Assembly (NCBI GenBank): GCA_023055425.1
Contig: JALGPY010000005.1
Coordinates: 6,783,501 to 6,847,500 of the forward strand
Direction of reading: 5' to 3'
DNA length: 64,000 bases
Source of the DNA: Linanthus parryae
Taxonomy: Eukaryota; Streptophyta; Magnoliopsida; Ericales; Polemoniaceae
This document shows, piece by piece, positions 22,468 through 33,939 of this stretch. The first letter of the stretch is position 1. Each line of letters starts with the position of its first letter. Below the pieces are notes generated by a model that was given only the letters and a program-made list of their open reading frames with translations, did not search any database and was not told the DNA's origin. Made by a program: the position numbers and the translations under genes.

Positions 22468-22950
22468 TTGAACTTAATTCGAAATAACATTAACCAAGTA
22501 AAGCACATTAACCAAGACAGATTAAGAATAATCAGAGAGAAAGTGAGCGACGAATTGTACAGCCGGCAGCTTGCTGTGTATGAATGCGAAACCATGCGTA
22601 TGCTTTTCGCCTATAACATACTTGTTTCAGGGCTTATTGGTCTTGGTGCTGAAATAGGTATGAAGATGAGCATATTTTCTTGTATAGTTCAATACTTATG
22701 TATGGATAGTGATTTGGCTCCATCTGTTGTGTTTCACCCGAAAATTTTCTTTCTTACTGGTAGTTTTAGACTTTGCTTGAGAATTCAGCGCAATAGGTGT
22801 GGGATTGATGTATGACTTGTATTTTTGGAAGATGATTTTCTTAATCATTTCACTCAATCTGTGCTCCACTTGCAGCAAAAAATCTTGTACTTGCCGCGGT
22901 CGAGTCCGTCACTTGCATGATGTGTGGCGCTGGGTTGTTTTGGAGATATA
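22468..22950 (+). pseudogene. E1 N-terminal fragment, copy 3
   Basis: Exon 1 reads [19 protein letters not shown] then FAYNILVSG and GLGAEI, with a donor at 22657; exon 2 starts at 22876 (AKNLVLAAVE). Substitutions at invariant positions (YGRET to YECET, FAS to FAY) show decay. It faces away from copy 2 across the palindrome centre. Confidence 0.8.
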
Positions 22951-23343
22951 GACTATGTTGTTAATTAAATCGAAGAATGTGTAAGTTGTGTTTGCCCTAA
23001 GGAGTTATTACTAAGTTGGGGTATGTATAAAAGGAGCTTATGTATGTATGACTCATGACCTTGTTGTGTTGTTGTCCCTCACGTATTGCGATAGTCAAGT
23101 CGTATCATTTCCTAAGGCTTCCAACAATAGCGAAATTGGGGGGGGGGGGGGAATGTATGTACTGTTGCAGGTAAAATGAAATCTTGCTTTAAATAAGATT
23201 AGGCATAGTAGTCTTTTTCAACCCTAGGGATTATGTAAATAAAAAACCTGACGCCTTCTGCCGGTATTATCAAGAAGTTGCACTCAATCAGTCAAAACAA
23301 GATAAAAGACATCATGCAGTATGTTTTCCGTTAGGTTTGACAT

Positions 23344-24040
23344 ATGAATGTTGTAAGAAAATCTATTATCCAGGCTTTGAAGGAAAATATGACTGAATAT
23401 GGTATTGGCTGGCTTGAATCAGAACATAGCGATAAATACAGAACTCGGGATACAGAAAGATGTTGCGACTCTCGAGCAAGGGTGTTTATGTTTTTACTGG
23501 AAATGGGCAGTGCTATCTGTAGGCTGTGGCTGACCACTCCTATTAAGGTTGAGGTAATGACTCTATGGAGCGGTTGCCTGTATGAAGAATGTGTTTCTTT
23601 CAAAAAACTTTGTAAAAGGACAGCAGGAAGAGTAGTGCTGGAACCTCCAATTACCGGAGAAATCCTAATCTTTGGTTCCCAATTTTCAAACTTGTGCTCA
23701 GTTTCTAAAGTTCAGCCATTTGTTTTTTGGTTGATATGCGTAGTCTGAGTGGTTACCCCTTTCTTCCTTTCGTTTTGACATCTTGGTCCTCCTGACGGCA
23801 GGTTACTCGCGCCCCCTTTCCTAGGCCACCTAATAGGCTAAAACCAGCTCCAAGAGCGTTGGCAAAACACTATTTACGTTTGCACTAGAGTTGCAGTGCC
23901 GATGCCCAATCTGGGCACTCCAGAGAAAACTTTCTGGATGCAATGCCCTGATGGTACGAGTTTTCTATATTTTCTGCAGTGGGATCTTTGGTTTTTGTAT
24001 AGGAGGTTCAGGTCCAATGGAGAGAATGAGGCTGTGGGAA
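23344..24040 (+). pseudogene. gene V exon remnants, copy 3
   Basis: A counterpart of copy 1. The penultimate exon ends CRLWLTTPIKVE (near 23552). The last exon (from 23848) reads QNTIYVCTR, TPEKTFWMQCPDGTSFLYF and RFRSNGENEAV. The terminal TGA is changed to GGA, so the frame runs on. Decayed and without upstream exons. Confidence 0.42.
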
Positions 24041-24526
24041 TTTTACAAAATTTATTTTTCTCTTGAAAGGAGGTTTAATTACAAATACCATGCCTTAATT
24101 TACTTGCATGGAGTCGAGATTATTATGATGTGGAAGCTCTCTAGCTTGGTCAGTCTTTGTTAGGATTGTAGCTCCGCTATTTCTGTTGGATATTTCATCT
24201 TTTGCATAGCCTGAAACAAACAAAGGAAAGGGATGAGGAATTGTGAGAAGAATGTAGACACAGAGGTGTATTAGGTGTGAATTTTTATTTTTTATAATTT
24301 TTGCTTTGGAGTTGATATCTAGGACGTCCTGTAGTGACGTGATTATAAGCCTGTGGTTCCAAGCAATGACCCAAATGGGTCCGTGTGTGTAGTAAAAAAT
24401 AAGAAAACTTGGGCGACCTTACAATGTATTGTGTGGAAGAAAGGATGATATCCTTAGAAATCCAGGACATAGAAAAACATGCAGAAATAGTAATTCTGGA
24501 TAGCCTTCCAAGCAAGAGCAATACCT

Positions 24527-24964
24527 TAAGGCCTCATTTGGCTAAGGTATAAGGAGGGGGGATAATGATAAATTTGTGTCTCCAGCTCCAAACACGGGAT
24601 AAGGAGCAGGTGCAAAACTGATTTCCTTATCCCTTAGGTACAAAACTCAATTTTTTTGTGTAGGTGGTATAAGACAGGATTAGGGTAGGGGAATATAAGG
24701 AGGGTGTTCCGGAAAAGACAACATTGCCCCATATGTTTTTTTTGGAAATGATCATTCATAATTATATCTTACCTCTTATCCTGCACAACTCAAACATGTT
24801 ATTACATATCCCTGCAACTTATCCTATCTCATTTCCTGCTCTAACCGATCACTCAGAACTAAAAATCTTTTATCCTGCCTTATCCCAGTTGAATCATATC
24901 CTACCTCGTATCCAGTACAACTCTTATCCCCATGATTTTTATCCCTTACCCAAACAAGGCCTAA
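24527..24964. mobile_element. Tourist-like MITE (PIF/Harbinger), copy B
   Basis: The element spans 24530-24961 and is flanked by TAA on both sides. It starts GGCCTCATTTGGCTAAGG and ends with the inverse of GGCCTTGTTTGGGTAAGG. A 3-bp TAA duplication and GGCC(T)-type ends are typical of PIF/Harbinger. The interior is rich in TATCC/GGATA motifs. Copy A has the empty site near 1990. Confidence 0.82.
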
Positions 24965-25581
24965 TGCTTCTGCAGATACTAAATTTTATAAGGGATAATA
25001 AGGTGAATATGTAACTGCAAATAGAGCTTGTGATTATTTGATTATGCACTATGTTAGCCGGACTCTCATTCTTGGTCCCACACCCATGTCAATACGGCAC
25101 TTCGTGGATAAGGGTGTAGGCATGACAATGTGCTAAATTATTGTCAGAGAGCAAGTTTTAGCTTTGGTTTCCACCTCCCCCTTGCCTCCTTGTTCGTGTC
25201 ATCGTCTTCACCTTACTCAAAGCAATGCATGTTGTCATCTTTGTTTAAATCATTGGTCACCATCTAAAACCGTACCGTCCCTTTTCCTCACTCTCGTTCC
25301 TTGATGAGTTGCAGACACTCAAGTCTCCTTTTGGGATCATAATAGTCATTGAGATTATTGTTTAGTTCATGAAACGCTATTGGATTTTAATATATTTAGA
25401 AAATAGTTGTTTGGTTTCAATTTCTAAAATTGTATACAGGGATGACGATGGAGAAACATGAAATGTTTTAAGTAAAAAATCTGCTTTACCCGCTATAGCT
25501 ACGTTGTCAAAGAAACAAATACTTGATCAACTCGAGTTCGAGTCGCCCACTCCCATTGCTTTGGTTATTAACTTAGATATA

Positions 25582-25611
25582 CACGTGTAAAGAAAAACTC
25601 GATCTATAAAG
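25582..25611 (+). promoter_or_regulatory. core promoter of gene X copy B
   Basis: A CACGTG G-box core (25582-25587) and CTATAAAG (25604-25611) lie in the same positions as before the other gene X copies, about 65-90 bp upstream of the start codon. Confidence 0.5.
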
Positions 25612-26475
25612 GCATTAGGGTTCTTCAATTTAGAATCATCGGTGCCCCCCTCCTCATTCATATATGACTTGAGAATGTCCGCCGCCGCCTCCTATATGGC
25701 TGCTCTCAAGTCTTTATGCTTCCGAGCCTGTAACAGATTTCTTCCAACAGCGTCGGCAAGGTTTCTCTCATCGTGTTATTAGTAAGCATTATTGTTTGAC
25801 AAATCATGCGTGGTTATTTATTAGATCGATTGCTTTTCTCCGCGATTTCGTATGCTATACAAGATCATGTTTTTGCACTATGTATCTAATTGATCGGGTT
25901 GTATTACTGGTATTGTTTGATTTATAGGAAAGTTTGGTGCAAAAGAATAGGTGCACATATGTAGATCAAAAGCAAGTTAGTTTCATGGTTAATTGTAGAG
26001 AAAACACATCCGTCGTTCTTTTTCTTCAAATCGAAAATGTTCAAGATTGTGTGAAAGAGTAATAAGTAATTAATAGATCATTTGACTACTTCAAAGTTTT
26101 ATGATCAAGTTTTGTATAACAAGGGTGGCGAAAACTCAATCATCTGATATTTTATATGAGCAAATTTGTTATATCGTCTAATTTATTGATCTTGTTTTGT
26201 TACTTTCGTTTTGCAGTTACTTGCGTAAAGTCTCCAATGGTCAAGAACTCTGTGCAGTTGTTTCGAGATCGATGTTCATCACATTTCATTTTGGCCTCCT
26301 TACACTAAATAGACTGGTATGTTTTATAGATACTCAATTTTCATATTATGTACATGCTTTACTGGGAACTGTAATATTTCATTGCATTTGATTCAATTTA
26401 GCTGTGTTGCGAAAGTGCACAATTCCTCTCGACTTGATGTCATCCCTTGTCTTAATTTTCAGTAGTTTAGTTCTG

Positions 26476-26647
26476 GGCATATGCAGGGGCGGATCAAAGA
26501 TTTTTCTCTAGTGGGGGCAAAATCTTAATAATGATTATTAATTAAATTCAGTGGGGGCTAAATTGCATTTAGTAGACATTTAATAGGGTAAAATTACAAT
26601 TTAATTAACTTCACACCCCAAAGGGTGGATCCGCCCTTGTGCATATG
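26476..26647. mobile_element. hAT MITE, 156 bp, in intron of gene X copy B
   Basis: The element spans 26484-26639. It starts CAGGGGCGGATCAAAG and ends GGTGGATCCGCCCTTG, with flanking 8-mers GGCATATG and TGCATATG (7 of 8 match). It shares ends and the GTGGGGGCTAAATTG motif with the MITE at 20037-20240, so both belong to one family. It is absent from the other gene X copies. Confidence 0.8.
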
Positions 26648-27526
26648 TTTCTAATGACTTTGAGATTTTTATATCGGGTCAGAAGTCACACCTCTCATCT
26701 TTACCCACTTGAATTGATCATAGAGACAACTAAGTATGAAATCAAGATGTTTAGTACGTAATTCACTTTAAATATAACTAATTCATTGGTGACTGAAAAA
26801 CTATCATATTGCATTGACCACAAGATCAAAACATAGAATAATTTCTAATCAATCACGAACTGGGACTTCCCATAATATGCTTCTTTTACTGTTTTATAGA
26901 AGATGATTTGTCAAAGAACTTGTTTGGTAAGATGGTGTTATGCATCTAGAAATCTTACTTTGCTTGTGATGGTTATCATGGTATTCCAAGTGTTACACTG
27001 AGTTGCTGCATAAGCATTTGCAATCCTCTACATAGGATAAGCATGGAGTTAATGTGGAAATTCTAAATGGTTAATAAAAGGAACATGAGTCGTCCCCTCT
27101 GGATGTTTATTTATTAGCTTCTCGTTCATTCCCCTATAGGACATTAAGAAAAATCACCAGTTTGGTATTGGTTTTGTACTAACATAGTATTTAATGAAAT
27201 TTAACAAATATATACATGTATGTATGTATACGCGTATATAATTAATGGCAGTGTAGTAAAATTCGGGAGGGCCGATATGCTTCACCATTTATTTGTTATC
27301 CTAGTATTTCACCTCGTATGTGTAAAGATATGGTGGTTGGTAACTATTTATTTAAGATATTTCTATAATCATATCACCAACTGGAGCATCTCACATAAGC
27401 GCTGAAATTAAAGGGTGAAGAAAAATAGGTGACAGTTAGCATTACCAATCATTAAAAATCTCCCATTATTGATTATGAAGTTAATGCTGGAATTGAACTC
27501 GAAGCACTAGAATGTGTATGGGATTA

Positions 27527-27527
<1 letters not shown>

Positions 27528-27613
<86 letters not shown>
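27528..27613. repeat. ATT microsatellite, about 85 bp
   Basis: An uninterrupted array of roughly 28 ATT triplets in the intron before exon 2 of gene X copy B. The equivalent places in copies A, C and D have only short, interrupted TTATTATTA runs, so the expansion is specific to this copy. Confidence 0.9.
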
Positions 27614-27617
<4 letters not shown>

Positions 27618-28572
27618 CCTTGATAGGATTTGAGACAAGTGTCGTACCATTCTTTCTTTAATATTCTGTAGTATACCTGGAAATTAATTAAATTCCCTGG
27701 ATAATTAATGCTCTATGGACGCTCGCATTAGTTGGTGAGGTATATATATTCATAAACTGATGATGTAAGTTCTTGAAGGTGTTCAAACATGGAAGACCAA
27801 ACTAAGCTCCCAGGTGAGATGAGCTTTTAGTGTTTCTCATCTCTTCCTCCCACCCATTTGTTTTGATTCTGATTGTTACAGTAATAGTAGTAGCTCACTG
27901 GAAGCTTCACATCTGGTCTTTGATGCGCCCTCTATCGGTTGTTTTCTATGACTTATGTGATACTGTCATGTATGTGTGTATGGCGTATGACACATCCATT
28001 GTGAAAGTGACAGGCTTTGTGTACTTTGCCGTACTTCGCATTATCTTGCCTAGTTTTAGATATTTTTGATTTCTGATACTTATTCTTTGGTAGAACATAA
28101 TCTCCATGGAGGGAACACACGGCTGGAAGGAAAACCTAAGAGCGTCCAACATTCTGTTCCCATCCCTGAAAACAGAGAAGGCACGAGGTAAGGAGCTTCC
28201 ATCTATCTATAGTTAGGTGTTTGCAATTAGAGGGGAACTCTTCCAAGACCCGCCAAATATATTTGCTCGCTAAGTTTTTGAAATACCATCTCCCATGGCA
28301 TTTCAGGGAAAGTGATGTTAGAGCAGCTAGTGAGGCTGCTTCTGTGGCTGCTGGGAGTGGAGCTGAAAACCCAGATCCACCAATTAGGGCCAGCAATGCA
28401 CCATCACCACTACCTCCCCAACGGAAGCTGACACGCAAGTGGAAGAAAGCAGATCCACCAAGTAGCTTGTACAAAAAGCTAAAAAGGGACGAGTATGTAT
28501 CTTCCGACGACATTGAAGACACTGACTTTTAGGACTCCCAGTCAAGGCACTGTTGCCTTTGTTTTCTTTCAA

Positions 28573-28576
<4 letters not shown>

Positions 28577-28611
<35 letters not shown>
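28577..28611. repeat. homopolymer T tract, about 35 bp
   Basis: Downstream of gene X copy B, within CAACAATTT...TAGTATTATGG. The other copies have TTTTTAACTGTTTTT here, so this is a local slippage expansion. Confidence 0.85.
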
Positions 28612-28613
<2 letters not shown>

Positions 28614-29083
28614 TATTATGGAGTTTCATGTTCTTCTAAGTTGTGCTTGTCTCCTAGACTTGAGTTCTTTTCTTACCTTAGTATTATGGAGTTTCATGTC
28701 CTTATAAGCTGTGCCTGTCTCCTAGTGGCAACCGATAAATATACTTGTAATGAACTTTTTTTATGCTATAAGCCGTTTCTTGAGTAATGGAATTTTTGAC
28801 GAATTTTCTTTATATTTTAACTCTATCCAGTAAATAAGTAATATATCGGAGATGCTCCACAGGAAAAATCAAGGCAGGGTCTCCTTTCCTCAACTAGTTT
28901 ATGTGCCATTTTTATCTACACACCCCTTTTTGCTTTGTACCACTCGGTCTCTTCTCTTTCTCCCCATCTTGACTTTTTAACTCGTCGTTGGGTTACTTTA
29001 GCCGGTGATTTGGATCCCAAAACAATGCGATTTTTTGAATTTTTTTCCATCGTGTAATAGAACAACTTTTACTATACAAGAAC

Positions 29084-29529
29084 ATGGAAAGATTAAGTTG
29101 GGTAATTAGAGACTCTCAAGGAAGAGTGCTGAAATAAGGTTGGAGTGCTGAATATGCTGTGTCTCCTCTAATGGCTGAAGCTCTAGCTCTAAGGCTATCA
29201 GTGTGGAAGGCTCAAGCTTGGAATAATGATGCTAAATTTTGCTTTGAAGGTGACATCCAGCTGCTCATAAATGCTGCTACTAAGAGGCATAGTTTGCTTG
29301 AAGGTGGTATTATCCTTCATGATATTCTTCAGATTAGTAAGAGATTGAAGTCCAAAATTACATGGGTGACCTCAATTCTGTAGCTGATAGCATAGTTAAG
29401 AAAGTTAGAGGGAGTCTGTGTAGTGATGAGGATGTTATTGGGTGGGCTAGTCAGGATATGGTGTAATTGGTCTTTTGTCTTGTTTCTTCAGTATATCTAT
29501 TTTGACAAGAAAAAAAATGAAAAGATTAA
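29084..29529 (+). mobile_element. 5-prime-truncated LINE with RNase H domain
   Basis: The element (29097-29516) is flanked by 13-bp direct repeats ATGGAAAGATTAA and ATGAAAAGATTAA and ends in a short A-tail. It encodes the C-terminal RNase H (RVT_3 type) of plant LINEs: SWVIRDSQG, MAEALALRLSVWKAQ, CFEGDIQLL and, after a frameshift, NSVADSIVKK. The four catalytic acidic positions are visible. One in-frame TAA near 29135 and one frameshift near 29375 make it dead. It is absent from the same site in the other copies. Confidence 0.8.
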
Positions 29530-30165
29530 CGAAAAAAATTGCATCATTTCGCTATCTAAATCAGTGGGTCAAAGTGACCCTGTGAGTTAGTATGGGGAGA
29601 AAGAGAAGAGACAGAGTTGGCCGTGGGACGAGTTCTGGATATCACAAAATTTTGTCAAATCCCAGGTCGGCCCATACTTGGCACCGAATTTGAACATCCA
29701 AACCCATTGTCTTCATAAAGCTCGGATCTTAAGGTCGGGCCGATGTGTCTAACAACCCCTCCACAATAGAGGTTGTCATTGCTTTTTGGTTATCCTTTTA
29801 TGTATTGTTGGGCTTCTAGTTTTGGCCTGGGAGGCTTGTGCTTGTTCCTTTAGTAGCTATTATGTTGGGGTTGTTTTGCTATTTTATTGGGTTCTTAGTT
29901 TCAATTGTTGGTTTATTTTGGGCCGAAGATATATGTTGGGTGAGTTTTTACTATGTCTTCATTGACGGGCTTTGAACAAGTATATTACCAATAAATATAC
30001 TTGTAATGAACCTTTTTTTTATGCGGATTAATTGCTCGAGTAAAGGAATTTTGACGAATTTTCTTCATATATCCATTAAATAAATAATATATTGGAGATG
30101 CTCTATAGGGAAAACCAAGGCAGGTTCTATCCTCTACTAGTTTATGTGCCATTTTTGTCCGCACA
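29530..30165. other. duplicated spacer downstream of gene X copy B
   Basis: No gene. It carries GCTCGGATCTTAAGGTCGGGCC-type sequence shared with the regions after the other gene X copies, and a second TATACTTGTAATGAAC segment that repeats the gene X 3-prime flank. Confidence 0.45.
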
Positions 30166-30769
30166 TGACTACCAAAATATCAAAATGATAGAAAGAGAGG
30201 GGTAAACACTAACCACACAGACCATGCATATCAACAACTCCTTAGATTAACCACACAGACTATGCATATCGAAAGAAACACATTCTTCATACAGGCAACC
30301 GCTCCTTAGATTCATTACAACAATCTTCACAGGATTGGTCAGCCACATCCTACAGGTAATACCGACCATTTCCAGTGAAGAAGCTACACTCTTGCTTGAG
30401 ACTCGCAATATCTTTCTCTTCTGGAGTTCGGCTTCCATTGCTACGTTCTAATTCGATTCAGTTAACACCTTATTCGGTCATATTTTCCTTCAAACCCTGG
30501 AAAATAAATTTACTTTTAGCATTTATATCACTAACCTATCAGAAAGCATACTACATAAAGTTTTTTTATCGTGTTCTGACAAATTGATGACAACTTCTTG
30601 CTAATACCGGTGGCCCATAAGCTGGCTGTTTATAAATATCCATAAATCCCAAGTTAGGAAAAGACTACCGTGTCTATAAGCTTATTTAAAGCAAGATTTC
30701 ATTGAACTTACAACAGCACCGTCATTCCCCCCCAAGTCTGCTATTGTCAGAAGTCTTAGTTAAAGATAC

Positions 30770-31235
30770 ACCTTGATTGGTACAATTATCAGATGGATAT
30801 ACGGCTTGGAGAGGCTCCACCGACAAAGGACTATTCAAATACCAACTAATGCACCCAAAGAGGAGCTAGAACGATCAACACACGACTGGCGAGCTTCTGG
30901 GATATTTTTGATCCTCACTTTTGTGGACTGTGCCAGTGACCTGAACCTTCTTCGCTTCATCACTGGCATTATTTTGTGCACTCTCAGATAGTATATGATT
31001 CCTCGTCTTAGGTTTCCCTATTACAGACACTGGATCGATGGTGATCCATTTGATGCACTCACCGGCTGAAGAAGGTTCTGGTCACTGCACAGCCCACAGA
31101 AGTGAGGACCAAAATTGTTACACAAGCTGGCCAGTTGTTGGTTGATAGATCTAGCTTTCTTTGGGTGGACTAAGTGGAGTTTAAATCATCCTCTGCCACT
31201 CTTGCCTCTCCAAGCTGTACATCTGCCTGATACAG
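30770..31235. repeat. foldback inverted repeat, copy 2
   Basis: Same imperfect hairpin as at 21340-21800 and 49440-49930, with arms meeting near 31005. The plus arm has CTTGGAGAGGCTCCACCGAC and the inverted arm CTTGGAGAGGCAAGAGTGGC. Confidence 0.6.
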
Positions 31236-31313
31236 TAATAACTCCTTAGGCCAAAACACATGCCAACACACTTACACCTTCTAACACATTCTTAGATATA
31301 GTAGACAACATAA

Positions 31314-31714
31314 CCTAGATCTCTAAAACAACTCAGTGCCACACGTCATGCAAGTGACGGACTTGACCGCGGCAAGTACAAGCTTTTTGCTGCTAGTGGA
31401 GTACAGATTGAGTGAAATAATTAAGAAAATCAGCTTCCAAAAATACAAGTCATTGACACATCAATCCCACACCTATTGAGCGGAATTCTCAAGCAAAGCA
31501 TAAAACTACCAGTAAGAAAGAAAATGTTCAGGTGAAACACAACAGATGGAGCCAAGTCACTATACATACATAAGTGTTGAACAATACAAGAAAATATGCT
31601 AATTTTCGTACCTATTTCAGCACCAAGACCATCAAGGCCTGAAACAAGTATGTTAGAGGCGAAAAGCCTACGCATGGTTTCGCGTCCATGCACAGCAAGC
31701 TGCCGGCCGTACAA
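31314..31714 (-). pseudogene. E1 N-terminal fragment, copy 4 (inverted)
   Basis: On the minus strand exon 1 reads [20 protein letters not shown] then [12 protein letters not shown] with a donor at 31612. Exon 2 starts at 31389 (AKSLYLPRSS in one frame, AKxLVLAAVK in the expected one after indel). Substitution SRQ to GRQ and YGR to HGR indicate decay. Confidence 0.78.
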
Positions 31715-31979
31715 TTAATCGCTCTCTTTCTCTCTGATTATTCTTAATCTGTCTTGGTTAATGTGTTTTACTTGGTTAATGTTATTTCGAATCGATTTCA
31801 AGTGACACTACTAACGATGTTAGTTTAAATTTGTAATTTTATAATTGTAATCAATCAAATAGTATGAACAAGTGCTATAATTGAACCGGTTTGGTCCTGG
31901 GCTTTTGATTCTTAGTATGTCATATATATCCCTCCCACGGAACTTCCCCCAAGCAAAATTCAAAACCCTAGTTCTTCGG

Positions 31980-32116
31980 ATGTCTGAGGTGGGGAAGGAC
32001 GGTTCAGGTGTGAATACGGTTCCGGCTACTGGGAATAATGTGCAGGGTAGTGTGGTGAAGGAGGATGTGAAGAATATTGTTGTAACAGAACTCCTGTTTC
32101 AGAGCTCTGCTACAAG
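31980..32116 (+). pseudogene. gene Z first exon fragment, copy 1
   Basis: An open frame begins MSEVGKDGSGVNTVPATG and ends LLFQSSATR at an AAG/GTAGTT donor-like site. It is preceded by AAAACCCTAGTTCTTCGG, typical of plant 5-prime untranslated regions. A copia LTR begins 11 bp further on and nothing of the gene follows. The bases CAGAGCTCTGCTACA near its end also resemble a complemented copia primer-binding site, so it might instead be retroelement sequence. The same exon recurs at 57871. Confidence 0.35.
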
Positions 32117-32127
32117 GTAGTTATACA

Positions 32128-32566
32128 TGGGGGTATTCGAGCAAGAACAACGAAAGCGAAACAAGAACGAGACAGATATTTAACGTGCTTCACTAACGAA
32201 TTCGTAACGAACCCGCTAGCTAATCCACGACCAGAACCAGATATTTTATTGAGAACAGAACCCGATTACAATGCACGCCATGGCCACAACGGCCACGGCG
32301 ACAACCCGAAACACCCACCCGAACACACCCGCACAAAAACTCTCCAAGGCACCAAAGCCTTTATGTATAACCCGAGTGTGTTGTTCTGTGCATATGTATG
32401 TGCCATTAAAGAACCCCTTATATAGCCAAAGTTGCTTGGGCACAAAGCCACAAAGCACCGCCTCACAATTGAATGGAAACAATTCCATTCTCATGTGACC
32501 ACACCGGCCTTTGACTTTCACCCTTCACCCCCAACTTGCCAATTTGATACAAGTCAATCCCCAACA
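32128..32566 (-). mobile_element. copia-type LTR (copy 1)
   Basis: On the minus strand the LTR runs TGTTGGGGATTG...GAATACCCCCA, about 439 bp, with GGCTATATAAGGGG (TATA box) and CAATAAAATATC (polyadenylation-like) in the expected order. A polypurine tract AAGGTGGAGATT lies just upstream on that strand, so this is a 3-prime LTR. Its internal region lies at higher coordinates and is truncated. A sister copy is at 58019-58455. Confidence 0.7.
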
Positions 32567-33217
32567 AATCTCCACCTTGACTTGAATCATCTCAGCAACC
32601 CAAAATCGGAATCTGATGCTTCTCTTCTCAAACCTGCACCGGATGCGTCTCCCAGAACCAGAAACGAGCACGCCTCCTTAAACAGATTTTTCGCAGTTGT
32701 ATGCGAAACCAGAATCGCCAAATCGTTGCTCCAACTACATGCATTCCTGCAACAAATGCGCCCGATGTGGTTGCACTTCCGGAAACAGAAGCAAGTGCTC
32801 CCCCAGAACCAGACTCGAATGTACTCACTAAGACAGAACTGAATACATACCAGATGCGCCCAATTGCCCCAGACAGATGCACCATGACAAGTGCCCAGAT
32901 GCCATTCAGACCAGATGCACCAATGACGAGTGCCACAAATTGTCATGCCAGATGCGCCTCGTATGCCTCAGATGCGCCAGATGCTCGCTAGAAACAGATC
33001 GCGCCAGATGCGAGCTCAATGCGTGTCATGGTACACGCCCCAAAACCAGATGCACGCCAGAACAAAAATCGTGCATACTAGGCGCCAGAACCAGAACCAG
33101 ATGTGCGTGCTAGAAATCTCACGCGCTAGGGGCTCCATGTCGTTGCTCCAACTCCAACGAGTTATTGTAACGCATGAGCCTGAACCAGATTCAATTCACA
33201 CGTCAGATGCTCCACGC
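32567..33217 (-). mobile_element. truncated internal region of the copia element
   Basis: Sequence attached to the polypurine tract side of the LTR, rich in CAGATGCGCC and CCAGAACCAGA repeats. It has no gag, RT or integrase frame. It ends abruptly where the E1 block resumes (CCGGGATCGGAGTACG). Open frames here on both strands are low-complexity by-products. Confidence 0.5.
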
Positions 33218-33299
33218 CGGGATCGGAGTACGTTTTATAGATCACTCCGACAACGATCGGAGCGGTCAACATAAACCCTAACGTCATTAGTAGCGTCAC

Positions 33300-33790
33300 T
33301 TGAAATCGATTCGAAATAACATTAACCAAGTAAAGCACTTAAACCAAGACAGATTAAGAATAATCAGAGAGAAAGTGATCGATGAATTGTACAGCCGTCA
33401 GCTTGCAGTGTATGGACGCGAAACCATGCGCATACTTTTCGCCTCTAACATACTTGTTTCAGGGCTTATTGGTCTTGGTGCTGAAATAGGTATGAAGATT
33501 AGCATATTTTCTTGTATAGTTCAACACTTATGTATGGATAGTGATTTGGCTCCATCTGTTGTGTTTCACCCGAACATTTTCTTTCTTACTGGTAGTTTTA
33601 GACTTTGCTTGAGAATTCAGCGCAATAGGTGTGGGATTGATGTATCAATGACTTGTATTTTTGGAAGATGATTTTCTTAATTATTTCACTCAATCTGTGC
33701 TCCACTTGCAGCAAAAAATATTGTACTTGCCGCGGTCAAGTCCGTCACCTGCATGATGTGTGGCGCTGGGTTGTTTTGGAGATATAGTCT
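33300..33790 (+). pseudogene. E1 N-terminal fragment, copy 5
   Basis: Exon 1 has an open frame from 33300 that reads [20 protein letters not shown] then FASNILVSG and GLGAEI to the donor at 33489. Exon 2 (33712 on) reads AKNIVLAAVKSVT before losing similarity at CMMCGAGLFW. The splice phases agree (ATA G / CA AAA). No later E1 exons follow; gene Y sequence comes next. Confidence 0.82.
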
Positions 33791-33939
33791 ATTCTGTCTA
33801 AGAATGTGTAAGTTGTGTTGGCATGTGTTTGGCCTAAGGAGTTATTACTAAGTTGGGGTATGTATAAAAGGGGCTTATGTATGTATAAAATGGGTTTATC
33901 TAGGCTGTGAGTAACTGTGTCTTAAATTGTATATTTGTG

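Larger units (their letters stand above)
19895..24140. repeat. large palindrome of the E1/V block
   Basis: Left arm (19895-22372) and right arm (from 22389) are inverted copies of the E1/V block. Near the centre the arms read GTACTCCGATC and GATCGGAATACG around a 16-bp spacer, and both contain CACTCCGACAACGATCGGAG. Each arm carries an E1 fragment reading outward. The outer match runs to the AAGCTAGAGAGATTACA motif near 20015 and its complement near 24130. The left arm is longer because it holds a hAT MITE and the foldback. Confidence 0.8.
25675..28532 (+). pseudogene. gene X copy B, nonsense mutation
   Basis: Exon 1 (25675-25781, with one extra Ala codon), exon 2 (from 27770), exon 3 (ending before GTAAGG near 28190) and exon 4 (28307-28532, TAG) are all recognisable with AG/GT borders. 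Exon 2 starts T-TCT-TGA where the other copies have T-TCT-CGA. This creates a stop directly after exon 1, a typical methylated-CpG transition. Exon 4 still reads RKADPPSSLYKKLKRDEYV and ends DTDF. The long intron also holds a hAT MITE and an ATT array. It is likely a recent pseudogene unless another acceptor is used. Confidence 0.7.
30170..31824 (-). repeat. inverted E1/V block, second copy
   Basis: This is the reverse complement of the E1/V block, running to the AACGATGTTAG motif next to the palindrome centre seen at 22300. It contains minus-strand gene V exon SSKSVASSLEMVG...MWLTNPVK (about 30430-30290), the foldback repeat (30770-31235) and an E1 fragment. The last V exon and the CTAGAGAG end are missing. 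At its inner edge the palindrome centre is replaced by the gene Z/LTR insert (31825-33217). Confidence 0.65.

Noticed and set aside
28136..28522. 128-codon antisense frame over gene X copy B
   Set aside because: It is the shadow of exon 4, which has conserved sense codons and splice phases in four copies.
32246..33274. Several 70-136 codon frames on both strands
   Set aside because: They lie in a copia LTR and its repeat-rich internal remnant, shift frame between the two near-identical copies, and carry no domain.
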